Counted from the stretch's first letter, positions 37,530 through 47,530 are shown. The stretch is DNA of 64,000 bases from Parabacteroides sp. TM07-1AC (GCF_003480915.1 NZ_QUKD01000002.1:614091-678090); one strand, 5' to 3'. A program made the numbers and translations. The notes: a model not told the origin generated them from the sequence alone.

Positions 37530-38498
37530 TTATTTTATATAAACAATGGTATTATCATCGTTTCTTTCAAACGTATATTTAGCATTCCGCTGCAAAATTC
37601 GTAACGCATTATCCAATCCGTCGGAAATACGGAATTTACCGCTGCACGAATATTCTTCCAGCTTCTTATTCTCTACAACAATGGATATACCGTAACATTT
37701 TTCGAAACGTTTCATCAACTCACTAAAAGCGATATTGTCAAAACAAACCAATCCGTCCCGCCAACGGAAATGATCATAATCATCAATGAATGAAACTAAC
37801 AACCGGCCATCTTTCATATGAACCTCCTGATCCGGTTTCAAAAGGACCGAAGCTGAGACAGCTGAATTATCCGTCACTTTCACAGAGCCTTCCATCAAGG
37901 ATGTTGAAAACTCTTCCGAATCCGAATAGGCTTCCACGTTAAACTTCGTCCCTAATACTTCTATATCACATTTCCGGGTATGAACCACGAAAGGAGATTC
38001 CTTATCATGTTTTACTTCGAAGTATCCTTCGCCATCCAGCTTCACCTCACGTTTCGCTCCGGAGAAAACTGCCGGATAAACCATCTCTGAACGGGCATTC
38101 AACCAAACCGTCGTTCCATCCGATAATGTCAGATTTACCCGTTGTCCTGCCGGAACCGTTATCGTATTCATTGCCGCTAACAGTTCTTTCTTTTCTGATG
38201 CATAGAAGTATAATCCACAAGCTACCGTCACTGCCACAACGGCGGCTACTTTCAGTACTTCGCGCATCCAGGGACGAATAAACGGTCCTTTGTTCGCATC
38301 CAATGCCAGCTTCTCTCCTTCTGCCTTTTCATCTGCACTTCCGGCCAAGATCATTGCATCGAAGAACTCGCGCTCCTTCAACAACTCTTCTTCGTTTTCA
38401 GAAGAGGCATCCAGCCAACGGTAAACAGCCGCTTCTTCTTCCGGAGAAGCGATACCTTCAAAGTATTTATATAATGTTTCTTTTTGCATCTTTTTCAT
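37530..38498 (-). CDS. FecR-family anti-sigma factor
   Basis: A 322-aa inner-membrane protein. The N-terminal 85 residues are cytoplasmic and sigma-binding (YFEGIASPEEEAAVYRWL). One membrane helix lies near 84-101 (LKVAAVVAVTVACGLYFYA). The periplasmic FecR domain holds ITVPAGQRVNLTLSDGTTVWLN and the C-terminal DUF4974 domain starts VCFDNIAFSELMKRFEK. It holds the sigma factor until SusC2's STN domain reports substrate. It follows the sigma gene after 96 bp. Confidence 0.95.
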   Translation of the reverse strand: MKKMQKETLYKYFEGIASPEEEAAVYRWLDASSENEEELLKEREFFDAMILAGSADEKAEGEKLALDANKGPFIRPWMREVLKVAAVVAVTVACGLYFYASEKKELLAAMNTITVPAGQRVNLTLSDGTTVWLNARSEMVYPAVFSGAKREVKLDGEGYFEVKHDKESPFVVHTRKCDIEVLGTKFNVEAYSDSEEFSTSLMEGSVKVTDNSAVSASVLLKPDQEVHMKDGRLLVSFIDDYDHFRWRDGLVCFDNIAFSELMKRFEKCYGISIVVENKKLEEYSCSGKFRISDGLDNALRILQRNAKYTFERNDDNTIVYIK

Positions 38499-38594
38499 CG
38501 TTCTATATATAAAGCGTTCCAGCCGGAAACATCCCTAACGGAAAAGTGAACTTTTTTGAAATAAATATTCATTAAAAGGGAAAAGATCGGTCTA

Positions 38595-39158
38595 CTAACA
38601 AATACCAAAGAAAAACAATACCGGTAAATAATCTTTCAACGCAACACGAAGTACCTTCAATGCTTTGGTAATATGAAACTCCACTGCTTTAGTAGAGATA
38701 CCCAATGCATCGGCTATTTCTTTATGGCTTTGGTTATGATAGCGGCTTCTTGTAAAAATATCTCGGGTTTGTGGGGGAAGGGACAATAATGCCTTATCAA
38801 CCAACTCCTGTAGTTCTTTTGAAAAGATCCGTTCGGGGTTACAAGCTTCCAAAGTGGTGATACGGATATTCAACTTACGGGTCTCATTAGTTTTCACATA
38901 TTCTTCATAATCTTCCTGAACGCGTAATTGTCGCAAATGATCCAGACATTTATGCTTGATAACAGTCAATATATATGCCAGCACATTGGTATGAGCATCG
39001 AGTTTCCGACGATTTTCCCAATAGTACATCAGACTTTCAACGGCTATATCTTCAGCCATCATCCTGTCATCCACATACGTCCTTGCAAAATGAACAAAGC
39101 GATCTTTGTAGTTCGTAAACAGATGATTAAACGTTTGTATCTCAGTGCTCTCCTTCAT
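38595..39158 (-). CDS. ECF RNA polymerase sigma factor
   Basis: A 187-aa extracytoplasmic-function sigma factor of the Bacteroidales type. Region 2 is YVDDRMMAEDIAVESLMYYW, and region 4 is LPPQTRDIFTRSRYHNQSHK followed by EIADALGISTKAVEFHI. It is the first gene of a sigma-FecR-SusC2-SusD2 series, so it should activate the SusC2 promoter when released by FecR. A short hydrophobic C-terminal tail (LPVLFFFGIC) is common in this group. No operator for the three AraC sites is seen in front of it. Confidence 0.96.
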   Translation of the reverse strand: MKESTEIQTFNHLFTNYKDRFVHFARTYVDDRMMAEDIAVESLMYYWENRRKLDAHTNVLAYILTVIKHKCLDHLRQLRVQEDYEEYVKTNETRKLNIRITTLEACNPERIFSKELQELVDKALLSLPPQTRDIFTRSRYHNQSHKEIADALGISTKAVEFHITKALKVLRVALKDYLPVLFFFGIC

Positions 39159-39495
39159 AACAATATCGCTAACGGGGGATAAAGATATACAAAATATCTC
39201 AGTTACCCACTTTATGTACTGAAAACATTAAGAGATCAAGTTTAAAGTCAGCATTTCCTCATCGGTGTTTTTTTGTTGCACAATAGTGATAATACAAAAG
39301 GATATGTCAAAATACACTAAATGGCACACAGATGACATTGATTAAACAGGTGAACACAGATTATTGATTGATTTTCAATTTATTCATCTGTGCTCATCTG
39401 ACTGATCTACGTCATTTACGTGCCATAGTGTGACTTTTGAGACATTCTCATTTCAAAAGAATGCAACCTGCCCCCCCTTTACATTTATCAAAAGG
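39159..39495. other. 337-bp intergenic region with a long inverted repeat
   Basis: Upstream region of the sigma gene and downstream region of the oxidoreductase gene. It has no coding potential that I can support. Its main content is the imperfect inverted repeat described separately (39322-39425). A weak TATCTTTA (reverse strand, 39180-39187) could be the sigma gene's -7 box. Confidence 0.6.
39322..39425. repeat. About 49-bp-arm imperfect inverted repeat
   Basis: The arm starting TGGCACACAGATGACATTGA mirrors the arm ending GTCATTTACGTGCCA. Read as reverse complement, the two arms match at roughly three quarters of positions over about 49 bases, with CAATnnAT near the loop. Sequences of this CACAGATnAACACAGAT style recur as intergenic stem-loops in Bacteroidales genomes, as far as I recall. 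Here it follows the oxidoreductase stop and may act as its terminator. Confidence 0.75.
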
Positions 39496-40896
39496 TCAAT
39501 AAACCGATATCTTCGTATCCTTGTGCGGTTCAGTAGCTTTACCTGGCAACGGATGTTCTTCCGGAATCTTGAAGCCGGGCTGCGTGATGTCCGGTCCCAG
39601 CAGGTTCTGATCCACCAATATCTGATCCCATGTATAGGTCTTGCCGGTATAGGCCGATTCGCGTCCCATGATACATGCCAACGTAGAGTTAGCCATGTTA
39701 TTCGCATCGTTGAATGGCTTGTTCTCTCGGATGGATGTCACCCAATCGATATGCTCTTGCTGGAAACCACTGTAATCATCTATCGGTTTTCCGTTCTCGT
39801 CTTTCTCCGGTTCGTATTTGTAGATGACATTTCCCTTCTCGTCCCAAATGGTGTCGCTACAGTTTGAGCTACCTTTAGTACCCCGGACCACTTCGCCGAT
39901 AAGGTCCGAACATTGGTCGATATGCCTTGTCGAACTGATAATGTGGATATTGTTCTCAAACTCATAATCGACCATAAAGAAATCATATTTATTGCCGAGC
40001 GAAGGGCGTATCTTAGCACCTTGACCTATTGCCCTCATAGGCGTCTTGTCACCCATAAACCATCTGACGACATCAATGTTATGGATCTGGTGGTCGTTAA
40101 TACAATCACCTCCCATGAACGGGTAATTCAGCCAGTTGTAAAGTACATGTTCCGTGTCGCTCCACTCCGGACGACGGTCACGGTACCAAGTACGGGCGGT
40201 ATTCCAATAACAAGCCCCACCGACAATCTCGCCAATCATACCTGAAGCCACCCGGCGGTAGGTTTCGATGTAGTTGTTCATGTGGCGGCGGTAGGTACCA
40301 CAGCAGACAGACAACCCTTTCTGGTCGGCCTGTTTGGCGGCAACCAAAACCGTACGTACACCGGCAGCATCCACAGCGAACGGCTTCTCGATGAAGACAG
40401 GCTTACCGGCATCCACGGCAGCCTTGAATATTTCCGGATGGAAACGGGGCGGAACAGCCGCAATAATCACATCGACTTCGGGCAATGCGATGACCTTTTT
40501 ATAAGCATCAAAGCCTAAGAAGGCATGGTCTTTGGAGATGTTTTGCTTCATCTTCTCGTTGAAGTATTTCAACCCACCGTCCAATCTTTCCTGTAACGCT
40601 TCTGCCAAAGCCACAACCGACAGCCCGTCGCCAGCCTGTATAAACTGTGTCCCTGCTCCGGTAGCACGACCGCCGCAGCCGATCAGTCCGGCACGAAGCG
40701 GCTTGCCATCCACCGCTTTACGCAAAGAAAGAGGAAGCCCCAACTCTTCACGTGATTTCAACACAAAATCATTGGCACCACCGGATTTTCCACTATCCGT
40801 ACAACCTGTAAGCATGGCACCACCGGCCACACTGCCACCCATCAATAAAGATGTACCCGCCAAAGCGGAACCCGTTAAAAAATCTCTTCTCTTCAT
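39496..40896 (-). CDS. Tat-exported Gfo/Idh/MocA oxidoreductase
   Basis: A 466-aa protein. MKRRDFLTGSALAGTSLLMG is a twin-arginine-type signal, and LTGC near residue 32 may be a lipobox, so it could be a Tat lipoprotein carrying its cofactor out folded. The Rossmann part has LRAGLIGCGGRATGAG and the catalytic EKP (VFIEKPFAVD), and the C-terminal half is the family's beta domain (NDHQIHNIDVVRWFMGD). Such proteins oxidise or reduce sugars with NAD(P); the GH109 glycosidases are related. It is last in the SusC3-SusD3-ThuA-isomerase series, and the isomerase start is 27 bp upstream. Confidence 0.93.
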   Translation of the reverse strand: MKRRDFLTGSALAGTSLLMGGSVAGGAMLTGCTDSGKSGGANDFVLKSREELGLPLSLRKAVDGKPLRAGLIGCGGRATGAGTQFIQAGDGLSVVALAEALQERLDGGLKYFNEKMKQNISKDHAFLGFDAYKKVIALPEVDVIIAAVPPRFHPEIFKAAVDAGKPVFIEKPFAVDAAGVRTVLVAAKQADQKGLSVCCGTYRRHMNNYIETYRRVASGMIGEIVGGACYWNTARTWYRDRRPEWSDTEHVLYNWLNYPFMGGDCINDHQIHNIDVVRWFMGDKTPMRAIGQGAKIRPSLGNKYDFFMVDYEFENNIHIISSTRHIDQCSDLIGEVVRGTKGSSNCSDTIWDEKGNVIYKYEPEKDENGKPIDDYSGFQQEHIDWVTSIRENKPFNDANNMANSTLACIMGRESAYTGKTYTWDQILVDQNLLGPDITQPGFKIPEEHPLPGKATEPHKDTKISVY

Positions 40897-40923
40897 ATTG
40901 ATACGTTATACTTTAATTATACT

Positions 40924-41772
40924 TCATTCAGCTCCCATGGATTTCAAAAATTCATAACTTTCAAGGACGCTCTCCTTACCGGCAATCTCTAAAGTAGAAT
41001 AGCCGTCATAGCCCAATTCCACCAATGCTTTGTAAACCTCTGCCACGTTGCAACCCCCTTTGCCCAGCGGAGTCACAGACATGCCGCAACCGAATATCTT
41101 CCCACGCAAAGGGACGAACTCTTCCGAGAGGTCTTTCCAATGGACATGGCCTATCAGATGGCCGAACCGTTTGATGTATTCCAATGAATCACCGCCGCCC
41201 AGCCACAAGTTGCCGGTATCCAGGTTAAAGCCCAAAGCCTTGGAATTACACCGTTCGATAATTTCTGCAAAACTATCCGCATCGTCCGTCAAATAACCAT
41301 GAGGCTCCAACAAGATGGTGACACCCAAATCTTCCGCCAACCGTAGCGGTTCGTACAGCTTTTCAACTACCGAGAAGATGGCCTCTTGATGAGACAGGTT
41401 CTTACCGAAAGGCGTTTGTGGTTCACCTTCTGCCGTTACCACATGTTTTACCCCCATCAATGCCGCCAGTTTTACCGCCTTCATCAACTGTGAAGTTCCA
41501 TAACGGAACGGAGCCGGCGGGTCTAAAAGATTTGCATGGGCACACACACCGGTCATCGTTATGCCATACGTTTCGAACATTCTTTTCAAATCAAAGGGAT
41601 TGGCATCCAAGCTTGCCATCGACGTAAAACCATATTCAGCCCCCAGGCAAGCACCATCGGACGTATCGGTCACATCCGCATACTTAAATCCCCATTCTTT
41701 AATTTGCGCCAATTGCTGCGGAAGCGTAGAAAACGCATTCACCAGTGCAAAACATCCTACTTTCATTGCCAT
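40924..41772 (-). CDS. Sugar phosphate isomerase/epimerase-type TIM barrel
   Basis: A 282-aa cytoplasmic-looking protein with no signal peptide. It has the AP-endonuclease-2/xylose-isomerase-like barrel, with metal ligands in ILLEPHG, LGFNLDTGNLW, HVHWKD and STLEIAG. Members epimerise or isomerise sugars, and some relatives act as beta-eliminating lyases on 3-keto-glycosides. It lies 25 bp after ThuA and 27 bp before the Gfo/Idh/MocA gene. The lack of a signal is odd beside an exported oxidoreductase and suggests action on an imported product. Confidence 0.9.
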   Translation of the reverse strand: MAMKVGCFALVNAFSTLPQQLAQIKEWGFKYADVTDTSDGACLGAEYGFTSMASLDANPFDLKRMFETYGITMTGVCAHANLLDPPAPFRYGTSQLMKAVKLAALMGVKHVVTAEGEPQTPFGKNLSHQEAIFSVVEKLYEPLRLAEDLGVTILLEPHGYLTDDADSFAEIIERCNSKALGFNLDTGNLWLGGGDSLEYIKRFGHLIGHVHWKDLSEEFVPLRGKIFGCGMSVTPLGKGGCNVAEVYKALVELGYDGYSTLEIAGKESVLESYEFLKSMGAE

Positions 41773-41797
41773 AATTGTATTATTTTTTAAGTTGTTA

Positions 41798-42529
41798 TTA
41801 CTTTATCTTCTTTCCTGCAGTCCAACGAATGCCTCTGATCAGTAATTTCTCAAACATTGGTTGTTGCATAATCTCAGCATCGTGGCCTAACACCAGAAAA
41901 AAACTTCTGCCACGATCCATTTGCTTGGCTACCGCAACCGGCTCATCTACTCCGGACGAGGCCCTTGCCGTACAAAGTACCTCAACACCTTTACTCCATT
42001 CCACGCTTTCCCATAATTCATCCCGAAACTGAAAAGACGTAATTCCCTTTGTTATCGGATGTTCCTTAGCGACTTTCACTTCAAAGTCTTCTATGGCACC
42101 ATGATGGGTGTCTTTCCCCCAACGGCCACCGGTTAACTGCAGAAAAAAGTCCCAGTCATAGTTCGAGCAGCTCCCGGCATGGACCGTAACAAATCCCCCG
42201 CCATTCCTGACGAACTGTTCCAATGCTTGCCACGATTCTTTGCTCCACATAAAAGTATTCTCCGAAAATGTATTCCAATTACTCACTATTACATCTTTAC
42301 CTTTCAGCATTTCGGTATTCAATGTATCAGGACAATTAGTCACTGTCACCCGTATATCCGGATAATGCTCACACAAACGTTCCAAACAAGGTGTCGTGCT
42401 TCGCCAGTCATGATTATTGGCTCCACTCAATAATAAGACCTGTATGGGTTTGGCCGAAACCGGAACAGACCAAAAAGTCAAAACCAAAAGTGCATAAAAC
42501 ACAGTTAAAAGATATTCCTTACTTTTCAT
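41798..42529 (-). CDS. ThuA-like exported protein
   Basis: A 243-aa protein starting MKSKEYLLTVFYALLVLTFW, a signal peptide. An ATG 16 codons upstream lies within the operator/promoter block and is unlikely. The ThuA/class-I amidotransferase-like fold shows in VLLLSGANNHDWRSTTPCL, FVRNGGGFVTVHAGS, WGKDTHHGAIEDFEV and FFLVLGHDAE. In rhizobia ThuA and a Gfo/Idh/MocA partner (ThuB) take part in 3-keto oxidation of disaccharides, which fits the downstream genes. It carries its own operator S1 although it lies in line behind SusC3-SusD3. Confidence 0.9.
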   Translation of the reverse strand: MKSKEYLLTVFYALLVLTFWSVPVSAKPIQVLLLSGANNHDWRSTTPCLERLCEHYPDIRVTVTNCPDTLNTEMLKGKDVIVSNWNTFSENTFMWSKESWQALEQFVRNGGGFVTVHAGSCSNYDWDFFLQLTGGRWGKDTHHGAIEDFEVKVAKEHPITKGITSFQFRDELWESVEWSKGVEVLCTARASSGVDEPVAVAKQMDRGRSFFLVLGHDAEIMQQPMFEKLLIRGIRWTAGKKIK

Positions 42530-42552
42530 ATCATGCTTGTTATATATCTTAT

Positions 42553-42614
42553 CACAAAAGAATAAAATTATTTTCATTTCAGATTCCTATTTCTTTCAGT
42601 GAAAGAATATGTAA
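42553..42614 (-). promoter_or_regulatory. Operator S1 upstream of ThuA
   Basis: The block is CACAAAAGAATAAAATTATT, an AT-rich spacer, then the 17-bp palindrome TTCTTTCAGTGAAAGAA at 42591-42607. On the reverse strand TTCTTTTG (42562-42555), one base from TAnnTTTG, lies 28 bp past the palindrome and 25 bp before the ThuA ATG. S2 and S3 repeat this layout. Confidence 0.72.
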
Positions 42615-42616
42615 TT

Positions 42617-44320
42617 TTACCAATTGGCATTCTGGACTAAGTTAGGATTTAAATCTATTTCTTTTTGTGGAATAGGCAGCAAATAATGTTTTGTCGGATC
42701 AAAATACCGAGTTTCCACATACCTTCGAGGAACACCATCTACTTCTACTGTTCTATCAGTCTTTCCTACTCCATCCAAACGCATATATGCACCATATAAA
42801 TCACCTTTCAATCCAACACCATCGATTAGCGGGCTTTTCTCAGCCATTTTCCAACGAAGCAAATCAAAATAACGCAATCCTTCATTGGCTAATTCAATCC
42901 GTCTTTCATTCCTGACAAGAGTAATAAGCTCTTCTTTCGAATTATAATTTTCACGATGGACTTTTCCCCCACGACATCTATCACGAAGCATATCGATAAG
43001 ATCGATAGTCTCTTCTTTAGAGCTTTCTCCATAGAGTTCCGTCAAAGCTTCTGCTTTCATCAATAAAACATCCGCATAGCGCATCAGAATATGATCATTA
43101 GTACAATCCGTTATTTGATTCATTGCATGAGGGGTCGGATCTATATACTTTTTCCATACATATCCTGTAGAAGAAGGATATGCTGCATTATATTGATGGT
43201 CAGAAACAGTTTCACTATCTTCCGGATCATAAGGAATCAACTCTACTGTATTTGTCGCAGAATTCAAAGAATATATTTCTCCTGTAGGATATATAATTGA
43301 TTGATAAAAACGAGGATCCCTGTTTTTATACGGATCTTTAGGATCATAAGACGAACCTTCTTCATGGATCATCCTACCATCAGCCATCGGATAACTGTCA
43401 ATCAAAGAGCCTGTAGGTGTAATAGCACAAAAAGCATCTCCTCCCGATATGGCTTTCAGCAAAAATGACTGGTTTGAATTATGTCCAGTATTTATACTAC
43501 CCGTTGTTTTATCGCGAGATACAGAAAAAATTATTTCTGCCGATTTTTCCGCCCTTCCCGCAAATAAATCTTCATAAGGAGTCTCTCCAGCCCTATTCAA
43601 ATCATATTTACCAATCAATCCATTGGTAACCTCCAATACCTTTTCATAATTATTTGCCATCAAATAAATTCGGGCTTTTAACATCTCACATGCTCCCCAT
43701 GTTGCTCTTCCAAAATCCATTTCTTCCGTTTTAAGAACTACAGACGCCTTATCCAACTCACCTAAAATATAATCAGTTATTTCATTCTTAGGAGAGTTGC
43801 CGATCTCCTTACTTTCTACAGCCGTCAATACCTTATCAACAAAAGGAACATCACCGAACAAAGATGTCAGTACATAATAATTATGAGCCAACAAAAATCG
43901 AGTTTCAGCCTCTAGCCTGGCAATTGTCTGTTCATTTGCATCAGGAATACTCCTGACATTCTCTAACAACTGATAGCATTTCCTAATCGTTTGATAACGC
44001 CAAGACCAAATAGTACTAGGAACAGAACTATACGCATCCTGTGTACCATTTGCCACCAATTTAACATCCGTGTACCATCCTTGCCAAAGGTTATAGGCAT
44101 TATCCGAACATGCTTCCAGAAAATGGATATTTTCCGGGTCTGTTCCAACTAAAAATGTTGTAGCATAAATATTTGTCAAAAACTTTACAGCATCAGATTC
44201 CGATTGCCAAAAATTAGCATCAGCCACTTTATCCTGAGGTGTCGCCTCCAAAAAACTATCACAACTTATAGTACTTACCAACACAAATGTGAATAACAAT
44301 CCGATTATATACTTTTTCAT
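42617..44320 (-). CDS. SusD3, RagB/SusD-family glycan-binding lipoprotein
   Basis: A 567-aa lipoprotein (MKKYIIGLLFTFVLVSTISC, Cys20). SusD blocks: ARLEAETRFLLAHNYYVLTS, DHILMRYADVLLMKAEALTE, RNERRIELANEGLRYFDLLR and the C-terminal YLLPIPQKEIDLNPNLVQN. Partner of SusC3, 10 bp after it. Operator S1 lies just past the stop, so the downstream ThuA-isomerase-oxidoreductase genes can also be transcribed apart from SusCD. The ligand is unknown, possibly a small glycoside, given the oxidative genes that follow. Confidence 0.97.
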   Translation of the reverse strand: MKKYIIGLLFTFVLVSTISCDSFLEATPQDKVADANFWQSESDAVKFLTNIYATTFLVGTDPENIHFLEACSDNAYNLWQGWYTDVKLVANGTQDAYSSVPSTIWSWRYQTIRKCYQLLENVRSIPDANEQTIARLEAETRFLLAHNYYVLTSLFGDVPFVDKVLTAVESKEIGNSPKNEITDYILGELDKASVVLKTEEMDFGRATWGACEMLKARIYLMANNYEKVLEVTNGLIGKYDLNRAGETPYEDLFAGRAEKSAEIIFSVSRDKTTGSINTGHNSNQSFLLKAISGGDAFCAITPTGSLIDSYPMADGRMIHEEGSSYDPKDPYKNRDPRFYQSIIYPTGEIYSLNSATNTVELIPYDPEDSETVSDHQYNAAYPSSTGYVWKKYIDPTPHAMNQITDCTNDHILMRYADVLLMKAEALTELYGESSKEETIDLIDMLRDRCRGGKVHRENYNSKEELITLVRNERRIELANEGLRYFDLLRWKMAEKSPLIDGVGLKGDLYGAYMRLDGVGKTDRTVEVDGVPRRYVETRYFDPTKHYLLPIPQKEIDLNPNLVQNANW

Positions 44321-44330
44321 ATTCTATTGC

Positions 44331-47300
44331 TTAAAAAGTTAGATTAATTCCAAAAGATAAAGTGGATATATTAGGATAAGAAAATGAATTGAGAGCTGAT
44401 TCAGGATCAAAAACTTTGAACTTCGTTACAGTAAACAAGTTCTGACCTGAAACACTTAATCTCAAAGCACTAATACCCAAATATTCCCACTTAAAAGTAT
44501 ACCCTAACTGAATATTTTTCAAACGTAAATAAGACGCATCTTGAACCCAATGTGAAAAATTCCCATAATTCAAACGTGAAGAATTTGACATACGAGGATA
44601 ATATGCTTTAGGATTAGGATTTTTAGGATTGAATGAATCCGTATAATGATCCCTTAATGCTGTTTTTGTACCTAATGGTTCCAAAACGTCAATTCCCATA
44701 TACCCGTCTGCTTTCCCAACACCTTGAAGCAAACAAGAGAAATCCCAGTTTTTATATTCGAAACCTAAATTCAAACTATAAGTAAACCGCGGAATTTGAT
44801 TACCTATAATAGTCTTATCGGAAGCATCAATAACCTTATCGTTATTTCTATCATCAATAATAATATCTCCAATACCCCAATTTACATTATAAGATTTCAT
44901 TACATCTTTATACTGGTTATATTGTTCTTCATTGACACAAAGCCCCAATGTCTTCCAGCCAAAAATAGCATCCAAAGGTTCTCCCTCTATACGAGCTGTC
45001 AAACTACTGGTCGGAGATTTATATCCTTTCAAATCGACAACTTTATTCCTCACATCGGATAGATTAAATCCGACTGAATAACGAAATTCATCACCTAATT
45101 TATCACTCCAATTTAAACTTAACTCCCAACCTTTATTTTCCACAGATCCTGCATTTTGCATTGAAGGGCTAATCCCTAATATAGCTGGAGTCTCCAGTTT
45201 TAACAAAATATCATCAGTCAAACGCCTATAATAATCAAAACTAAAATTCATCCTACCATCCAACACTGAAAGATCAAGTCCTATATTATAATTAGTAGAT
45301 GTTTCCCAAGTTATAAAAGGATTACCCATAACGGTCTCGGTATAGCTTGTACTTATAGCTCCGTTAAATAAATAGGCATAGCCTGTACCAAATGTTGAAT
45401 ATCCCTGATAATCATCTATTTGTTGATTACCTAACTTACCCCAAGAACCTCGCAATTTAAGATTTTGCACATAAAGACTTATTGGTTGAAAAAACTTTTC
45501 TTCCGATATACGCCACCCCAAAGAGAAAGAAGGAAACAATCCCCATTGATGTCCCTCTACAAATTTAGAAGATCCATCATAACGTACGTTTGCTTCAAAT
45601 AGATATTTGTCATCGAAAGAATAATTTATTCTTCCAAAAAGAGAGGCTAAAGAATTATAAGACGAATTTCCTTCTGCATAGGAAGTATTTGAGTCACCCG
45701 CATTTATTTCATTGAAATCATTATTAGGAAAATCTTTCCGAGATGCAACAGTGTATCTATATCTATAAGATTCAGCAGATGCTCCAGCTAATATTTTAAA
45801 AGAATGTTTTTGTATATTCTTTTCATATGTAGAAGTAAGCGTTGCTGTCAAATTGTTATATTGTTCCCATTTATCATATTGTTCATTTCTAGGAACTATT
45901 ACACTGCCCGCTTGTCCTGCAGGTTCAAAACTATCATAAGATACTGTTTTTGTAAATTTTTTATATCCATATGTGTGTGACTCATATCCTAAAGCCCCTT
46001 TTATTAATAAACCTTTAATAGGAGAAATCGAAGGAGTTATCAGTGCTGATACTTTACTACCTCTCGTATGTTGCATACCATAATCAGGGCTAACCATTCG
46101 AACTGGGTTCGTAGCCACAGATGATAGAGACCAAGTTCCATCCGAATATTTCACAGGCATATAAGGCAATGCTCTTCCTGCCTGATAATAAGCATAATTT
46201 ACTCCTCCAGAAGACTCTGCCTTATCATCATTAATATAAGTCAGATTAACCCCCAAATTCATCCAATCTGTTAGCTCTGTTGAAGTATTCAATCTCACAT
46301 TATAACGCTCATAAGCAGATGTTTCTATTAACCCATCCTGATTAAAATAGCCCAATGAACCTAAATAAACTGTTTTATTTCCTCCTCCTTGAAAAGATAC
46401 ATTATGACTATGCTGAATCCCAGTATTCATCAGTTCATCAAACCAATCCGTACTTCCTTCCAATTTATCCGGATCTCCTCCCGCTTTCATCCTTTGGATT
46501 CTATCTTCCGGGAATAAGGATGATGACTTGCCATCGTTTTCCATTGATTGGTTATATAATTCGGCATATTCCCATGATTTAGCCATTTTAGGAAGTCGTG
46601 TAGGATTCTGTATCCCAACATTACCTGTATAAGTTATTGACACTTTTTCTTTTTTCCCTTGTTTTGTTGTTATTAATATAACTCCATTAGCAGCCCTTGA
46701 ACCATAAATAGAAGCAGAGGCTGCATCTTTAAGTATCGTTACATTTTCTACATCTGTTGGCATTACATTCGACATATCCATAGGTACACCATCAACTATA
46801 ACTAAAGGTGATGAATTTCCCCATGTCCCAACACCTCTGATATTTATCGATGTCGAAGGATTCCCCGGTTGACCGGAACGTTGTATAACTGTCATACCAG
46901 AAGCCTCTCCTGCCAATGCCTCAGTTAAAGAATTAACCTGCTTTCTTGTTATTTGATCTGACTTAACTGTTTCTACAGCACCAGTTAAATTTACTTTCTT
47001 CTGTGTGCCATACCCTACAACTACAATTTCATCCAAGGTTTTGGAATCCTCTTCTAAAACTATCGAAAACTCCAAAAGATTTCCCACCATTATATCCTGT
47101 CCGATATATCCAATATAAGAAACTGATATTACAGCTTTATCTGATACAGTTAGCTCAAATCTCCCGTTAGCATCTGTAATACTCCCATTTGTTGTCCCTT
47201 TTTCTACAATATTTGCTCCTATAATCGGTATACCATATAAATCTTTAACAAGACCTCTTATCTGCTTTTTTTGTTGGGTGACTTCTTTTTCACCATCTGA

Positions 47301-47429
47301 TTTTAAAGTCGTTTGCTCATCTATTTCAGCAAACACATACGTAATATTTAATAGTGAAAAAAGCAGTACAAGTTTTACGATACACTTTATTTTTAGAGAC
47401 AAAGTGTCCCTTTCTTGATATTTTTCCAT
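44331..47429 (-). CDS. SusC3, TonB-linked transporter (no STN)
   Basis: A 1032-aa protein starting MEKYQERDTLSLKIKCIVKL. Carboxypeptidase-regulatory-like domain at about 56-130 (IRGLVKDLYGIPIIGANIV), TonB box DEIVVVGYG, plug (KDAASASIYGSRAANGV) and a barrel ending TLSFGINLTF. Its N terminus and leader closely resemble those of SusC4 (60470-63859), but the STN domain is absent; a linker of about 20 residues (EIDEQTTLKSDGEKEVTQQK) takes its place. That suggests STN loss after duplication and a change from sigma/FecR to AraC control. Operator S2 lies upstream. Confidence 0.97.
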   Translation of the reverse strand: MEKYQERDTLSLKIKCIVKLVLLFSLLNITYVFAEIDEQTTLKSDGEKEVTQQKKQIRGLVKDLYGIPIIGANIVEKGTTNGSITDANGRFELTVSDKAVISVSYIGYIGQDIMVGNLLEFSIVLEEDSKTLDEIVVVGYGTQKKVNLTGAVETVKSDQITRKQVNSLTEALAGEASGMTVIQRSGQPGNPSTSINIRGVGTWGNSSPLVIVDGVPMDMSNVMPTDVENVTILKDAASASIYGSRAANGVILITTKQGKKEKVSITYTGNVGIQNPTRLPKMAKSWEYAELYNQSMENDGKSSSLFPEDRIQRMKAGGDPDKLEGSTDWFDELMNTGIQHSHNVSFQGGGNKTVYLGSLGYFNQDGLIETSAYERYNVRLNTSTELTDWMNLGVNLTYINDDKAESSGGVNYAYYQAGRALPYMPVKYSDGTWSLSSVATNPVRMVSPDYGMQHTRGSKVSALITPSISPIKGLLIKGALGYESHTYGYKKFTKTVSYDSFEPAGQAGSVIVPRNEQYDKWEQYNNLTATLTSTYEKNIQKHSFKILAGASAESYRYRYTVASRKDFPNNDFNEINAGDSNTSYAEGNSSYNSLASLFGRINYSFDDKYLFEANVRYDGSSKFVEGHQWGLFPSFSLGWRISEEKFFQPISLYVQNLKLRGSWGKLGNQQIDDYQGYSTFGTGYAYLFNGAISTSYTETVMGNPFITWETSTNYNIGLDLSVLDGRMNFSFDYYRRLTDDILLKLETPAILGISPSMQNAGSVENKGWELSLNWSDKLGDEFRYSVGFNLSDVRNKVVDLKGYKSPTSSLTARIEGEPLDAIFGWKTLGLCVNEEQYNQYKDVMKSYNVNWGIGDIIIDDRNNDKVIDASDKTIIGNQIPRFTYSLNLGFEYKNWDFSCLLQGVGKADGYMGIDVLEPLGTKTALRDHYTDSFNPKNPNPKAYYPRMSNSSRLNYGNFSHWVQDASYLRLKNIQLGYTFKWEYLGISALRLSVSGQNLFTVTKFKVFDPESALNSFSYPNISTLSFGINLTF

Positions 47430-47507
47430 ATTTTTGTGTATTATTTTAAGTTTGAAGTCTTCCTGTTACAATTTTCAACAGACAGAAAGACTAAAATGTA
47501 AATAGTT

Positions 47508-47530
47508 CGGGAAGTGCCTGGCATTTCCCG
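47508..47530 (-). promoter_or_regulatory. SusC3 leader hairpin, conserved with SusC4
   Basis: The reverse strand reads CGGGAA, A, TGCC, A, GGCA, C, TTCCCG: a near-perfect stem with one internal mismatch, 79 bp before the SusC3 ATG. The same element occurs 83 bp before the SusC4 ATG at 63942-63964, within otherwise partly conserved leaders. Confidence 0.7.
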
